Below, piece after piece: positions 8,471 to 15,435 of a DNA stretch of 27,143 bases (its first letter is position 1; each line of letters begins with the position of its first letter). The stretch is from Alphaproteobacteria bacterium UBA1303. GTDB lineage: Bacteria; Pseudomonadota; Alphaproteobacteria; Micropepsales; Micropepsaceae. The stretch covers positions 1-27,143 of the forward strand of contig DBTZ01000018.1 in the NCBI GenBank assembly GCA_002307315.1. Reading direction: 5' to 3'. Below the pieces are notes generated by a model, which searched no databases, was not told the origin of the DNA, and saw only the letters and a list, made by a program, of their open reading frames with translations. The position numbers were made by a program, and so were the translations under genes.

Positions 8471-8511
8471 CGTCGGGAAGGCAGTCGATGCGCTCTTCAG
8501 CCTTCCCGACG
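8471..8511. terminator. Strong hairpin between convergent esterase and cckA genes
   Basis: A perfect 12-base inverted repeat, CGTCGGGAAGGC at 8471-8482 and GCCTTCCCGACG at 8500-8511, with a 17-base loop, begins 6 bases after the esterase stop codon. The cckA stop lies 80 bases to the right on the other strand. It probably ends transcription of the esterase and perhaps of the flagellar operon. Neither strand has a clean U-tract after the stem, so it is not a textbook intrinsic terminator. Confidence 0.6.
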
Positions 8512-8590
8512 AAAAACATTCCACGGCGGGCCGTTACAAGTCGATTCGGTAAATCGCGACAGAAAAATCCGCAGTATACGGCCGATCGGG

Positions 8591-10696
8591 TCAGGCGCGT
8601 TTCGGCGTCGGCGCGCCGGAGAGCACGTCCTTGACCTTGGCGGCAAGTTGCTTCAGCCCGAACGGCTTGGGCAAGAAATGAATATCGTCGGTCTTTTCGT
8701 CGTTGCGACGGAAGGCCTCCTCGGCGTAGCCCGACATGAAAATTATCGCCATTTCGGGACGCAAGTCGCGGGCATGGCGCACCAAGGTCGGCCCATCCAT
8801 GTTGGGCATCACCACGTCGGTGATCAGCAGGTGGATCGGCGACGTGACCTTGCGCAGGATATTCAGAGCCTCCTCGCCGCCGGGAGCTTCCAGCACCTCG
8901 TAGCCGCGCATGCGAAGGGCGCGGGCGGCAAAGCTTCTGACCGCTTCTTCGTCCTCGACCAGAAGAATAGTGTCCTGGCCGGTAACGTCGCGCGTTTGCG
9001 CCCGCTCCGGCTCGGCGGCGACCGTTTCATTCCCGGCACGATAACGCGGCAGATAGATGCGAAACGCGGTGCCGCGCCCCACTTCCGAATCCACGGTGAT
9101 GAAACCGCCGGTCTGCTTGACGATGCCGTAAACGGTGGCGAGGCCCAGCCCGGTCCCCTGCCCCACCGGCTTGGTGGTAAAAAAGGGATCGAAGATCTTC
9201 CCCAAATTTTCTTTGGCGATGCCGGTGCCGGTATCGGCAACCTCGATGCGGACGTAATCGCCGGCCGGCATAATGGCGGTCCCGAGCGTCACGGCGGCTT
9301 CGGCGGTTTCATTGGCCGTGATTATGGTGATGGTACCGCCGTTCGGCATGGCGTCACGGGCATTGACCACTAGGTTCATAATCGTGGCGGAGATCTGGTT
9401 CTCGTCGGCATGGACCGGCCACAGACCGGCGCCGTGTTCGAGCTTCAACTCGACACCCTCGCGCAACAACCGGCGCAGCATGATCGACAAATCGCCAAGC
9501 ACGTCGCGCAACGCCAGCACCTTGGGCTGCATGGTCTGTTGGCGCGAAAACGCCATCAACTGCTTGACGAAATTGGCGGCCCTGAGCGCGTTCTGATGGA
9601 TCTCGTTGATCTCCTTGAACGAAGGGTCGCCGGCCTGATGACGCATCAGAAGGAATTCGGAATTGCCGATGATGACGGTCAGAATGGAGTTGAAATCGTG
9701 TGCCACCCCGCCGGCGAGCTGTCCGACCGCTTGCATTTTCTGGCTTTGGGCGAATTTGGTCTCCAGCGCCTTCTGCTCCGATACGTCGAGCAGGTACAGC
9801 ACCACCTTGCCTTCGCTCAAGGGGCCGGCGCAAAGCTGGGCCATGCGGTCGTTCTGGCCGGAAGGACGCAGTTCTACCGTACCGGGTGCGGCGCCGCCCT
9901 TGGCCATGCGGGCGATCAGATCGGCTACCTGTTTTTGGTCCTTCGGCTCGATCAAATCGCCGACCGAGCGGCCGACCAGGGCACCGGCAGCGCCAAAGAA
10001 ACCCTTGAAGGCGCGATTTGCCTCGATCAGCTTGCCCTCGGAATCGCAAATCGCCACCCCAACCGGCGCATCGCGGAACACATCGCCGACGATCTTGCCG
10101 TCTTTTGCCTTTTCTTCCTTGCGGGTGTCGGCCCGCGGGGTGGCGGCCAAACGCGGGGTGAACCACCAGGCGGTCAACCCGCCGGAGATCGGGCGCACCG
10201 CCCCGACGATCTCCAAACCCGGCGCCACGGCAAAGGATTCCTCGCGTGCCTTACCTTCGGCGGCACCACGTGCCAGCCGGTAGAGCACCGCCGCCGAAGG
10301 TTCGCCGGCCAGCGCCAGTTCCGGCGGCGGAACCGATTCGCCGCCGCCCGCCCCCGACATCCGCCGATAAACGTCATTGCAATCGAGAATGCTGCCGTCG
10401 GAACCGGTAATGGCCCAGGCGATGTTGGCGCGCCCCGCCGCTTCGGCAATGCGCCGGGCGTCGGCGGCACTGACCTGCTCGCGCGGCCAAACGGCATAGA
10501 GAAACAGACTGCCCACCGCACCGATGCCTGCCAAAAGGGCGGCCCCGGCCCACTGGACGGTTTCGGGGGTGACGACGGCGAGCCCCCCCGCGGCCAGCGC
10601 GAGGAGGGCAAAACCGGCAGCAGCCCAGCGCCAGCCGCCGGCCGGCAGACCGAGATTGCCACCCAAAATGCTACGTGTTGTCCCGCGAATCGTCAT
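8591..10696 (-). CDS. cckA: Cell-cycle hybrid histidine kinase CckA
   Basis: A membrane hybrid kinase of 701 residues, close to the size of Caulobacter CckA. In that family CckA passes phosphate through ChpT to the master regulators CtrA and CpdR. Two N-terminal transmembrane segments (about 23-42 and 50-70) are followed by two PAS-like regions (about 85-180 and 205-310). A HisKA domain follows with the phosphorylated His333 in GGVAHDFNSIL. The ATPase domain has N-box Asn445, DTGTGI at 488-493, FDPFFTTK at 502-509 and GQGTGLGL at 512-519. The receiver (575-692) has the acidic ED pair near 581 and phospho-acceptor Asp627 in ITDVVMP. The ending IHFLPKPFGLKQLAAKVKD is characteristic of CckA. I use ATG 10696; a GTG at 10765 would add 23 poor residues. 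It is the last gene of the flgB-flhB operon, 81 bases after flhB. Confidence 0.93.
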   Translation of the reverse strand: MTIRGTTRSILGGNLGLPAGGWRWAAAGFALLALAAGGLAVVTPETVQWAGAALLAGIGAVGSLFLYAVWPREQVSAADARRIAEAAGRANIAWAITGSDGSILDCNDVYRRMSGAGGGESVPPPELALAGEPSAAVLYRLARGAAEGKAREESFAVAPGLEIVGAVRPISGGLTAWWFTPRLAATPRADTRKEEKAKDGKIVGDVFRDAPVGVAICDSEGKLIEANRAFKGFFGAAGALVGRSVGDLIEPKDQKQVADLIARMAKGGAAPGTVELRPSGQNDRMAQLCAGPLSEGKVVLYLLDVSEQKALETKFAQSQKMQAVGQLAGGVAHDFNSILTVIIGNSEFLLMRHQAGDPSFKEINEIHQNALRAANFVKQLMAFSRQQTMQPKVLALRDVLGDLSIMLRRLLREGVELKLEHGAGLWPVHADENQISATIMNLVVNARDAMPNGGTITIITANETAEAAVTLGTAIMPAGDYVRIEVADTGTGIAKENLGKIFDPFFTTKPVGQGTGLGLATVYGIVKQTGGFITVDSEVGRGTAFRIYLPRYRAGNETVAAEPERAQTRDVTGQDTILLVEDEEAVRSFAARALRMRGYEVLEAPGGEEALNILRKVTSPIHLLITDVVMPNMDGPTLVRHARDLRPEMAIIFMSGYAEEAFRRNDEKTDDIHFLPKPFGLKQLAAKVKDVLSGAPTPKRA

Positions 10697-10777
10697 GAAC
10701 CGCAGTTTCGTCCGCGAATCACCGGAAAAGCAATAAGAGCCTGCGATCCGGCGCGCAACCCGCACGGCCGCGATGGG

Positions 10778-11854
10778 CTAATTCGCCTTCATCTTACCGG
10801 TCAACCGCAGCACATAGCCGATAACCTGGGCGACCGCCTTGTAATGCTCGGGCGGGATCGTTCCGTCGACCTCGACCGAGGCAAACAGAGCGCGCGCCAA
10901 AGGCGGATTTTCGACGATCGGCACCTTGTGCTGTTTGGCTATTTCGCGAATGCGGAAGGCCAACGCGTCGGCCCCCTTGGCGACGCAAACCGGTGCCGGG
11001 GTCACCCCTTGTTCGTACTGCAACGCGACGGCGAAATGGGTCGGGTTGGTTATGACCACCGTCGCCTTGGGCACCTGGGCGATCATTCGCCGCTTGGAAC
11101 GCTCGATACGGATCTGACGGATGCGCGCCTTGATTTGCGGATCGCCGTCGGTCTCCTTCATTTCGTCCTTGATATCCTGCTTGGACATGCGGTTGCGCTT
11201 GAGGAATTCGTGCCGCTGCAAGACATAGTCTGCCACCGCCAATACCGCGATTGCCGACAGCGCCGCCCGCATCATCTCAAACAGCAGCTTCGTCATGTCA
11301 CCGGCTACGGCGGCCGGCGACTGGTCGAGCACCAGTTCAAGGCCGAGGCGATCCGGCCAAACCTGCAACCAAATCGCCAGGCCGACCACCGCGATCTTCA
11401 ATAGCCCTTTGAGCAGATTGGTCAGCCCATCGATGCCGAACATGCGCTTCAGCCCGTTCCACAACGACAGCTTGGAAAAGTCGACTTTGATCTTATCGGG
11501 CTTAAAGCTCGGCCGGTTTTGCACCATGTTGCCGGCCAGCCCGAAGATCATCAGCAGAATAATGATCGGCGCAATGATTATGGCCGCCCGCGAAAAAGTG
11601 ACGCGCATGAGTTCGATCAAGGCCCCGCCGTCTACCGCAAGCTGACCGGGCGACTCGAGGAAGACGCGAAACAACTTCAAAAGATCGAGCGAAGCGGAGC
11701 GACCGAAAAAAGCGATCGTCAGGGTACCGCCGAACAGCAGGATAAAAGTCTGAACCTCGGTGCTGCTGACCTGGTCGCCCTGTTCGTGCGCCTTTTCTAG
11801 CCTTCGCCCTGTCGGTTCTTCGGTTTGTTGTGCTGGATCGCGATCTTCGGCCAT
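10778..11854 (-). CDS. flhB: Flagellar export gate protein FlhB
   Basis: FlhB is the substrate-specificity switch of the flagellar type III secretion system, in the inner membrane. The 358-residue protein has a charged N-terminus (AEDRDPAQQTEEPTGRRLEK), four membrane segments (about 35-50, 88-110, 147-165, 190-212), a linker, and the cytoplasmic FlhB-C domain. The autocleavage motif NPTH is intact at 270-273, the same position as in Salmonella within a residue. After it comes the usual FAVALQYE and the PIVENPPLARALF segment. The ATG is 16 bases after the fliR stop, and the ribosome binding site is weak, which is consistent with read-through translation within the operon. It precedes cckA. The injectisome homologue (SctU) is ruled out by the flagellar context. 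Confidence 0.97.
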   Translation of the reverse strand: MAEDRDPAQQTEEPTGRRLEKAHEQGDQVSSTEVQTFILLFGGTLTIAFFGRSASLDLLKLFRVFLESPGQLAVDGGALIELMRVTFSRAAIIIAPIIILLMIFGLAGNMVQNRPSFKPDKIKVDFSKLSLWNGLKRMFGIDGLTNLLKGLLKIAVVGLAIWLQVWPDRLGLELVLDQSPAAVAGDMTKLLFEMMRAALSAIAVLAVADYVLQRHEFLKRNRMSKQDIKDEMKETDGDPQIKARIRQIRIERSKRRMIAQVPKATVVITNPTHFAVALQYEQGVTPAPVCVAKGADALAFRIREIAKQHKVPIVENPPLARALFASVEVDGTIPPEHYKAVAQVIGYVLRLTGKMKAN

Positions 11855-11870
11855 AATTCAGCTTCGCGCC

Positions 11871-12638
11871 CTACTGCAACATGCCGAGACGATAGGAATA
11901 AAAATCGAGATACAGCGTCATGATGGTGCCGAGAAACAGCGCCAACAAAGAAAAGCCGATCACAATGTTGATCGGCATGACGACGAAGAATATCTGCATT
12001 TGCGGCATTAAACGCGAAAGAATGCCGAAAGCCGCATTGACGACGAACCCGAACACCAGAAACGGCGCCGACAACTGAAATCCGAGCGCAAAGGCGGCCG
12101 ACATGTTGCCGATCGCAAGTTGGGCTAGATCGGACACCGGAATTTCGGTGCCCGGGGGAATCAGATGATAGCTGCCGCTGATCGCCCCGATCGCCAGATA
12201 ATGCAGATTGGTGGCGAATACGACTACGGTGCCGAGCAACGCGATGAAATTGCCGACCACCGCACCCTGATCGGCGGTCGTCGTCGGATCGAAAGCCATC
12301 GCCATCGCCAGGCCGGTCTGCTGGGCGATAAAACTGCCGGCCGTCGCCAATGCGCTGACCACTATGCGGGCGATTAGGCCGAGCGACAGACCGGCGAGCA
12401 CTTCGCGAACGACCATTACCCCCAGCGCCGTCGCGTTTTGCGGCGTGCTCTGCGCATAAGCCCCCGACACCGCGGGGGCGAGCACCAGCGCAATGCCGAG
12501 CGCCAGCACCAAACGCACCGTTTTTGGCACGGCACGATCGCCGATCGCCGGCAGCAGCATTACCATCGCACCGGCCCGCGAGAAGCAAAGCAGGTAGACG
12601 AGAACCATGCCGTTGAGCGAGGAAAGGGTAATTGTCAT
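11871..12638 (-). CDS. fliR: Flagellar export gate protein FliR
   Basis: FliR forms the core pore of the flagellar type III export gate with FliP and FliQ. The 255-residue protein has about six hydrophobic segments beginning at residue 10, with the typical VLALGIALVLAP after the first loop and LLALFLGTIMTLYLDFYSYR near the end. The family motif region GEVLAGLSLG is represented here by VREVLAGLSLGLIARIV, close to residue 80-96. The start ATG at 12638 is 33 bases after fliQ, with an AAGG ribosome binding site upstream. It is third from the end of the minus-strand operon, between fliQ and flhB, the common order for these genes. Confidence 0.95.
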   Translation of the reverse strand: MTITLSSLNGMVLVYLLCFSRAGAMVMLLPAIGDRAVPKTVRLVLALGIALVLAPAVSGAYAQSTPQNATALGVMVVREVLAGLSLGLIARIVVSALATAGSFIAQQTGLAMAMAFDPTTTADQGAVVGNFIALLGTVVVFATNLHYLAIGAISGSYHLIPPGTEIPVSDLAQLAIGNMSAAFALGFQLSAPFLVFGFVVNAAFGILSRLMPQMQIFFVVMPINIVIGFSLLALFLGTIMTLYLDFYSYRLGMLQ

Positions 12639-12671
12639 CGCACGCCTTGCGCTTTTACCCGCCGGTTCGCC

Positions 12672-12935
12672 TCAATAGGCCGAAATGCGTTCGGCTATGT
12701 CGGTCATCAGCCCCCCCATGGCGCTGCCGATGAACGGCATGGTAATCAGCAACACCACGAAAATGGCGATGATTTTCGGCACGAACACCAGAGTCATTTC
12801 CTGAATTTGGGTCATCGCCTGCAGCAAGCCGATGGCAAGACCGATCACCAGCGCGGTCAACATTGCCGGCGTAGATATCTCCAAAAGCACATAAATGGCG
12901 TTGCGGGCGAAATCGATGGATTCGGTAGGGCTCAT
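12672..12935 (-). CDS. fliQ: Flagellar export gate protein FliQ
   Basis: An 87-residue protein with two membrane helices (about 15-38 and 50-75), the standard size and layout of FliQ, which wraps the FliP/FliR pore of the flagellar export gate. The conserved stretch IGLLQAMTQIQEMTLVFVPK is present, including the glutamine and glutamate residues that define the family's inter-helix turn. It lies between fliE (9 bases upstream) and fliR (33 bases downstream). The short spacing to fliE suggests translational coupling. Confidence 0.95.
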   Translation of the reverse strand: MSPTESIDFARNAIYVLLEISTPAMLTALVIGLAIGLLQAMTQIQEMTLVFVPKIIAIFVVLLITMPFIGSAMGGLMTDIAERISAY

Positions 12936-12944
12936 TTCGATATC

Positions 12945-13262
12945 TCAAACCGGCATGTTGATGATGGATTGATAGGCGGCGACCACCTTGTCGCGCACCG
13001 CGACCACCGTATCCAAGGTGATTTCGGCGGCATTGACGGCATTGACCACGTCGACGATGTCGGCTTTGCCCGCGGCGCCTTTGGCCGCCATCGTTTCGCC
13101 GTGCTTGATGGTGTCGACGCTGGTTTTCACCGCATCGGACAAAAATTCGGAAAAACTGCCGGCCCCGCCGGCGGCAGGCGATGTTGCGGCGGCGAACGGA
13201 TTGCTTCCGGTTGCGGCGGCGGCGCGGTAGGCGGCGGCGGCGGCGGCGGGCAGAACGGGCAT
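12945..13262 (-). CDS. fliE: Flagellar hook-basal body protein FliE
   Basis: FliE joins the MS ring and export gate to the proximal rod and is the first rod substrate exported. The 105-residue protein has an alanine-rich disordered N-terminus (residues 1-32) and the conserved C-terminal helices: FSEFLSDAVK, then a hinge, then VVNAVNAAEITLDTVVAVRD and VVAAYQSIINMPV. This C-terminal signature is diagnostic. An excellent AGGAGG ribosome binding site lies just upstream of ATG 13262. The alanine-rich part is encoded by GCG/GCC repeats around 13208-13250. Its place after flgC matches the usual flgB-flgC-fliE rod module. Confidence 0.95.
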   Translation of the reverse strand: MPVLPAAAAAAYRAAAATGSNPFAAATSPAAGGAGSFSEFLSDAVKTSVDTIKHGETMAAKGAAGKADIVDVVNAVNAAEITLDTVVAVRDKVVAAYQSIINMPV

Positions 13263-13278
13263 AACGGAATCCTCCTAA

Positions 13279-13689
13279 TTATTTTCTCAAGAGATCGACG
13301 GTACGCATCTGCATGGTTTTGGAAGCATCCATTGCCGTCAGGTTGGCCTCGTAGGAACGCTGGGCCTCGCGCATGTCCATAATCTCGACCAGACTGTTGA
13401 CGTTGGGCAGACGGACATAGCCTTGGGCATCGGCCACCGGATTGCCGGGATCGTATTGCCGGCGGAATTCGGTCGAATCCTGAATTGGCTTACCCACTTC
13501 GACCTTGGTGGCGCCGAGCGTGCGGTCGAACTGGCTCTTCATCGTCGGAATTTGCCGCCGGTAGGGATCGGCATTCGGCGACGCGGCGGTCGAATTGGCG
13601 TTGGCAATGTTTTCCGAAATGGTTTTCATCCGCTCGGATTGAGCACGCAAACCGCTCGCCGAGACCGACATCGAGGTGTTGAAGTCCAT
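13279..13689 (-). CDS. flgC: Flagellar basal-body rod protein FlgC
   Basis: FlgC is a proximal rod subunit assembled in the periplasm after export. The 136-residue protein shows the rod/hook N-terminal helix MSVSASGLRAQSERMKTISE followed by the signature NIANANST at 27-34, and the C-terminal helix EAQRSYEANLTAMDASKTMQ, which pairs with it in the D0 domain. Length is normal. An AGGAG ribosome binding site lies a few bases upstream of ATG 13689. It is the second gene of the operon, 27 bases after flgB. Confidence 0.96.
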   Translation of the reverse strand: MDFNTSMSVSASGLRAQSERMKTISENIANANSTAASPNADPYRRQIPTMKSQFDRTLGATKVEVGKPIQDSTEFRRQYDPGNPVADAQGYVRLPNVNSLVEIMDMREAQRSYEANLTAMDASKTMQMRTVDLLRK

Positions 13690-13716
13690 TTTTTTCTCCT
13701 ATTCCGCCGACAAGCG

Positions 13717-14118
13717 TCAGCTACCCTTGCCGAGGGCCGTGCGCATCATGCTCAACGATTTGGAATACAAATTGATCGCCGCCTGATACTGCGCCTGCGT
13801 GTCGGCAACCTTGATCATCTCCTGCTCCAACGACACCGTGTTGCCGGTGGGATCGGCTTCCTTGTCGCGAACCAGATAATCCTTGTAATCGCCACCCCGC
13901 GGCTTAAGCGCGATGTGGCGCGGATTGGTGACCGTCAACGCCGGCTGGCCGATGGAATCGCGTAAGGATTTCGAGAAATCCATCTGCTGCAAATCGCTGG
14001 GCGAAAAGCCCGGCGTATCGGCATTGGCGACGTTCTGCGAAAGAATGCCCTGGCGCTGACCGAGCCAGGCCATGCGCTTTTGCAGGATCGCCAGAAGCGG
14101 AATGTTCGACATATCCAT
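13717..14118 (-). CDS. flgB: Flagellar basal-body rod protein FlgB
   Basis: FlgB is a proximal rod subunit. The 133-residue protein has the rod signature QNVANADTPGF at 28-38 and the C-terminal helix with EQEMIKVADTQAQYQAAINL and SKSLSMMRTALGK. It is the first gene of the minus-strand operon flgB-flgC-fliE-fliQ-fliR-flhB-cckA. An AAGGAG ribosome binding site (about 14131-14136) lies slightly far from ATG 14118 and even further from a second ATG at 14112; an out-of-frame ATG lies closer, at 14128. I keep 14118. A perfect TTAA-N7-TTAA box ends 61 bases upstream of the start. Confidence 0.95.
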   Translation of the reverse strand: MDMSNIPLLAILQKRMAWLGQRQGILSQNVANADTPGFSPSDLQQMDFSKSLRDSIGQPALTVTNPRHIALKPRGGDYKDYLVRDKEADPTGNTVSLEQEMIKVADTQAQYQAAINLYSKSLSMMRTALGKGS

Positions 14119-14179
14119 GATCCGCCATCTCTCCTTTAACCGAAAATTTGCCTTACCGCTTCAGCTTGCCCGCGAACCT

Positions 14180-14194
14180 TTAAGCGCCGCTTAA
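14180..14194. promoter_or_regulatory. CtrA-type box, flgB side
   Basis: TTAA at 14180-14183 and TTAA at 14191-14194 are separated by exactly seven bases and followed by C, matching the CtrA consensus TTAA-N7-TTAAC. The site is 61 bases upstream of the flgB start, a reasonable place for a -35-overlapping activator site. The core is also close to a palindrome, so another dimeric regulator is possible. Confidence 0.65.
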
Positions 14195-14213
14195 CAAAAG
14201 CGGAAAATTCTGC

Positions 14214-14230
14214 CCGGCAAACCCTGCCGG
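14214..14230. promoter_or_regulatory. GC-rich dyad between the two CtrA-type boxes
   Basis: CCGGCA (14214-14219) and TGCCGG (14225-14230) form a perfect 6-base dyad with a 5-base spacer, extended by a C on the left. It resembles in style the flagellar ftr-like dyads bound by FlbD in Caulobacter, and an flbD gene is nearby. The link to FlbD is inference; it could equally be an RNA hairpin. Confidence 0.35.
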
Positions 14231-14233
14231 ATT

Positions 14234-14248
14234 TTAACCTGCGGTTAA
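14234..14248. promoter_or_regulatory. CtrA-type box, fliO side
   Basis: TTAA at 14234-14237 and TTAA at 14245-14248 are separated by exactly seven bases, matching the CtrA consensus except for the final base (G instead of C). It ends 55 bases upstream of the fliO start, nearly mirroring the distance of the other box from flgB. One box per divergent operon is the natural reading. Confidence 0.62.
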
Positions 14249-14303
14249 GCCTAACGGTTCTTTGATGCGCGGCAACAAAGCCCCGTAAGACGGACACACG
14301 AAC

Positions 14304-14591
14304 ATGGATATTATCGACATCGGCCGTTACCTGGGCGCGCTGCTTTTGGTGCTGGGGCTGATCGGCTTCGCCGCCTACGGGGCGCGGCGTTTTACGCTGC
14401 CCGGCTTCGTCAAACCCGCCGTTAAGCGTCGGTTGCAGATTGTCGAGTGTCTGGCGATCGCGCCGCGTCAACGATTGGTTTTGGTCCGCCGCGACGATTG
14501 CGAACATCTGATAATGATCGGCGAAGGCGGCACATGTGTCGTCGAGCGCAATATTAAAAATCAGCAGGTTTCGACGGAGAGCGCGGCATGA
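14304..14591 (+). CDS. fliO: Flagellar biosynthesis protein FliO
   Basis: A 95-residue protein with one membrane helix (about 8-28), a short basic stretch (ARRFTLPGFVKPAVKRR), and the small beta domain typical of FliO: RLQIVECLAIAPRQRLVLVR, with the pattern D-x-x-H-L-I-M-I-G after it. FliO is a chaperone-like factor that helps FliP assemble into the export gate. It overlaps fliP by ATGA, so translation is coupled. It is shorter than enterobacterial FliO, which is common in alphaproteobacteria. The identification rests on this pattern plus position directly before fliP. No strong ribosome binding site precedes ATG 14304. Confidence 0.82.
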   Translation: MDIIDIGRYLGALLLVLGLIGFAAYGARRFTLPGFVKPAVKRRLQIVECLAIAPRQRLVLVRRDDCEHLIMIGEGGTCVVERNIKNQQVSTESAA

Positions 14592-15394
14592 ACAAAACGT
14601 CCGCGTTACGCATCGGCGCCTTCTTCGTCGGACTGTTTTTAATTATCCTGACGATCAGTTCGGCCAGCGCGGCGCCCGCCGCAGCAGCGGCGGCCAAAGC
14701 GGCAGCGGCCAACGGCGGCATGTCGATAGATTTGTCCGGCGGCGGCGTGTTCTCCGAACATATGATGCAGATTATCGGTCTGGTTACCGTTCTCAGCATC
14801 GCCCCGTCGATTCTGATCATGATGACCAGCTTCGTGCGCATCGTGGTGGTGCTTTCCCTGTTGCGGACGGCGATCGGCGCACAAACCAATCCGCCCAACA
14901 GCGTGATTGTCAGCTTGGCGCTTTTTTTGACGTTTTTCGTGATGTCGCCGACGTTCAACGAAGCCTACAGCGTCGGCGTCAAGCCGCTGATGAACAACCA
15001 AATTACCACCGTCGAGGCGTTCGACCGGGCGTCGGTGCCGATGAAGAAGTTTATGCTCGGCCATGTCCGTAAGGCCGATCTGAAGCTGTTTGTCGACATG
15101 TCGGGCGACAAGCAACCGGCGACGCCCAATCAGATCAAGCTGTCAACCCTTGCACCGGCCTTCATGATTTCCGAACTTAAGCGGGCCTTCGAGATCGGAT
15201 TTCTGGTCTTTATCCCTTTTTTGATTATCGATATGGCGGTGGCCTCGATTCTGATGAGCATGGGCATGATGATGCTGCCGCCGGTCATCATTTCGCTGCC
15301 GTTCAAGCTGATTTTTTTCGTGCTGGTCGACGGTTGGCGGCTGATCTGCGGTTCGCTGATCGAAAGCTATCTGCACGGTCCGCCGCCGGGTTGA
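14588..15394 (+). CDS. fliP: Flagellar export gate protein FliP
   Basis: FliP makes the core pore of the flagellar type III export gate with FliQ and FliR. The 268-residue protein has an N-terminal signal peptide (about 1-28), an alanine-rich spacer (29-42), and four membrane segments. Family motifs are clear: LSIAPSILIMMTSFVRIVVV, the LRTAIGAQTNPPN segment, FVMSPTFNEAY, the loop with LAPAFMISELKRAFEIGF, and MMMLPPVIISLPFKLIFFVL. It starts within the fliO stop (ATGA at 14588-14591). The next gene, a metal exporter, is 41 bases downstream and may share the transcript. Confidence 0.97.
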   Translation: MNKTSALRIGAFFVGLFLIILTISSASAAPAAAAAAKAAAANGGMSIDLSGGGVFSEHMMQIIGLVTVLSIAPSILIMMTSFVRIVVVLSLLRTAIGAQTNPPNSVIVSLALFLTFFVMSPTFNEAYSVGVKPLMNNQITTVEAFDRASVPMKKFMLGHVRKADLKLFVDMSGDKQPATPNQIKLSTLAPAFMISELKRAFEIGFLVFIPFLIIDMAVASILMSMGMMMLPPVIISLPFKLIFFVLVDGWRLICGSLIESYLHGPPPG

Positions 15395-15435
15395 CGCCGG
15401 TTCTCAAACCGCCGACGACGTGATAGACTGAAATC

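Noticed and set aside
9410..11404. A 664-codon open frame on the plus strand
   Set aside because: It lies over cckA and flhB, both strongly recognised on the minus strand. Its residues are rich in His, Arg, Gly and Gln with no known motif, as expected for the reverse of GC-rich genes.
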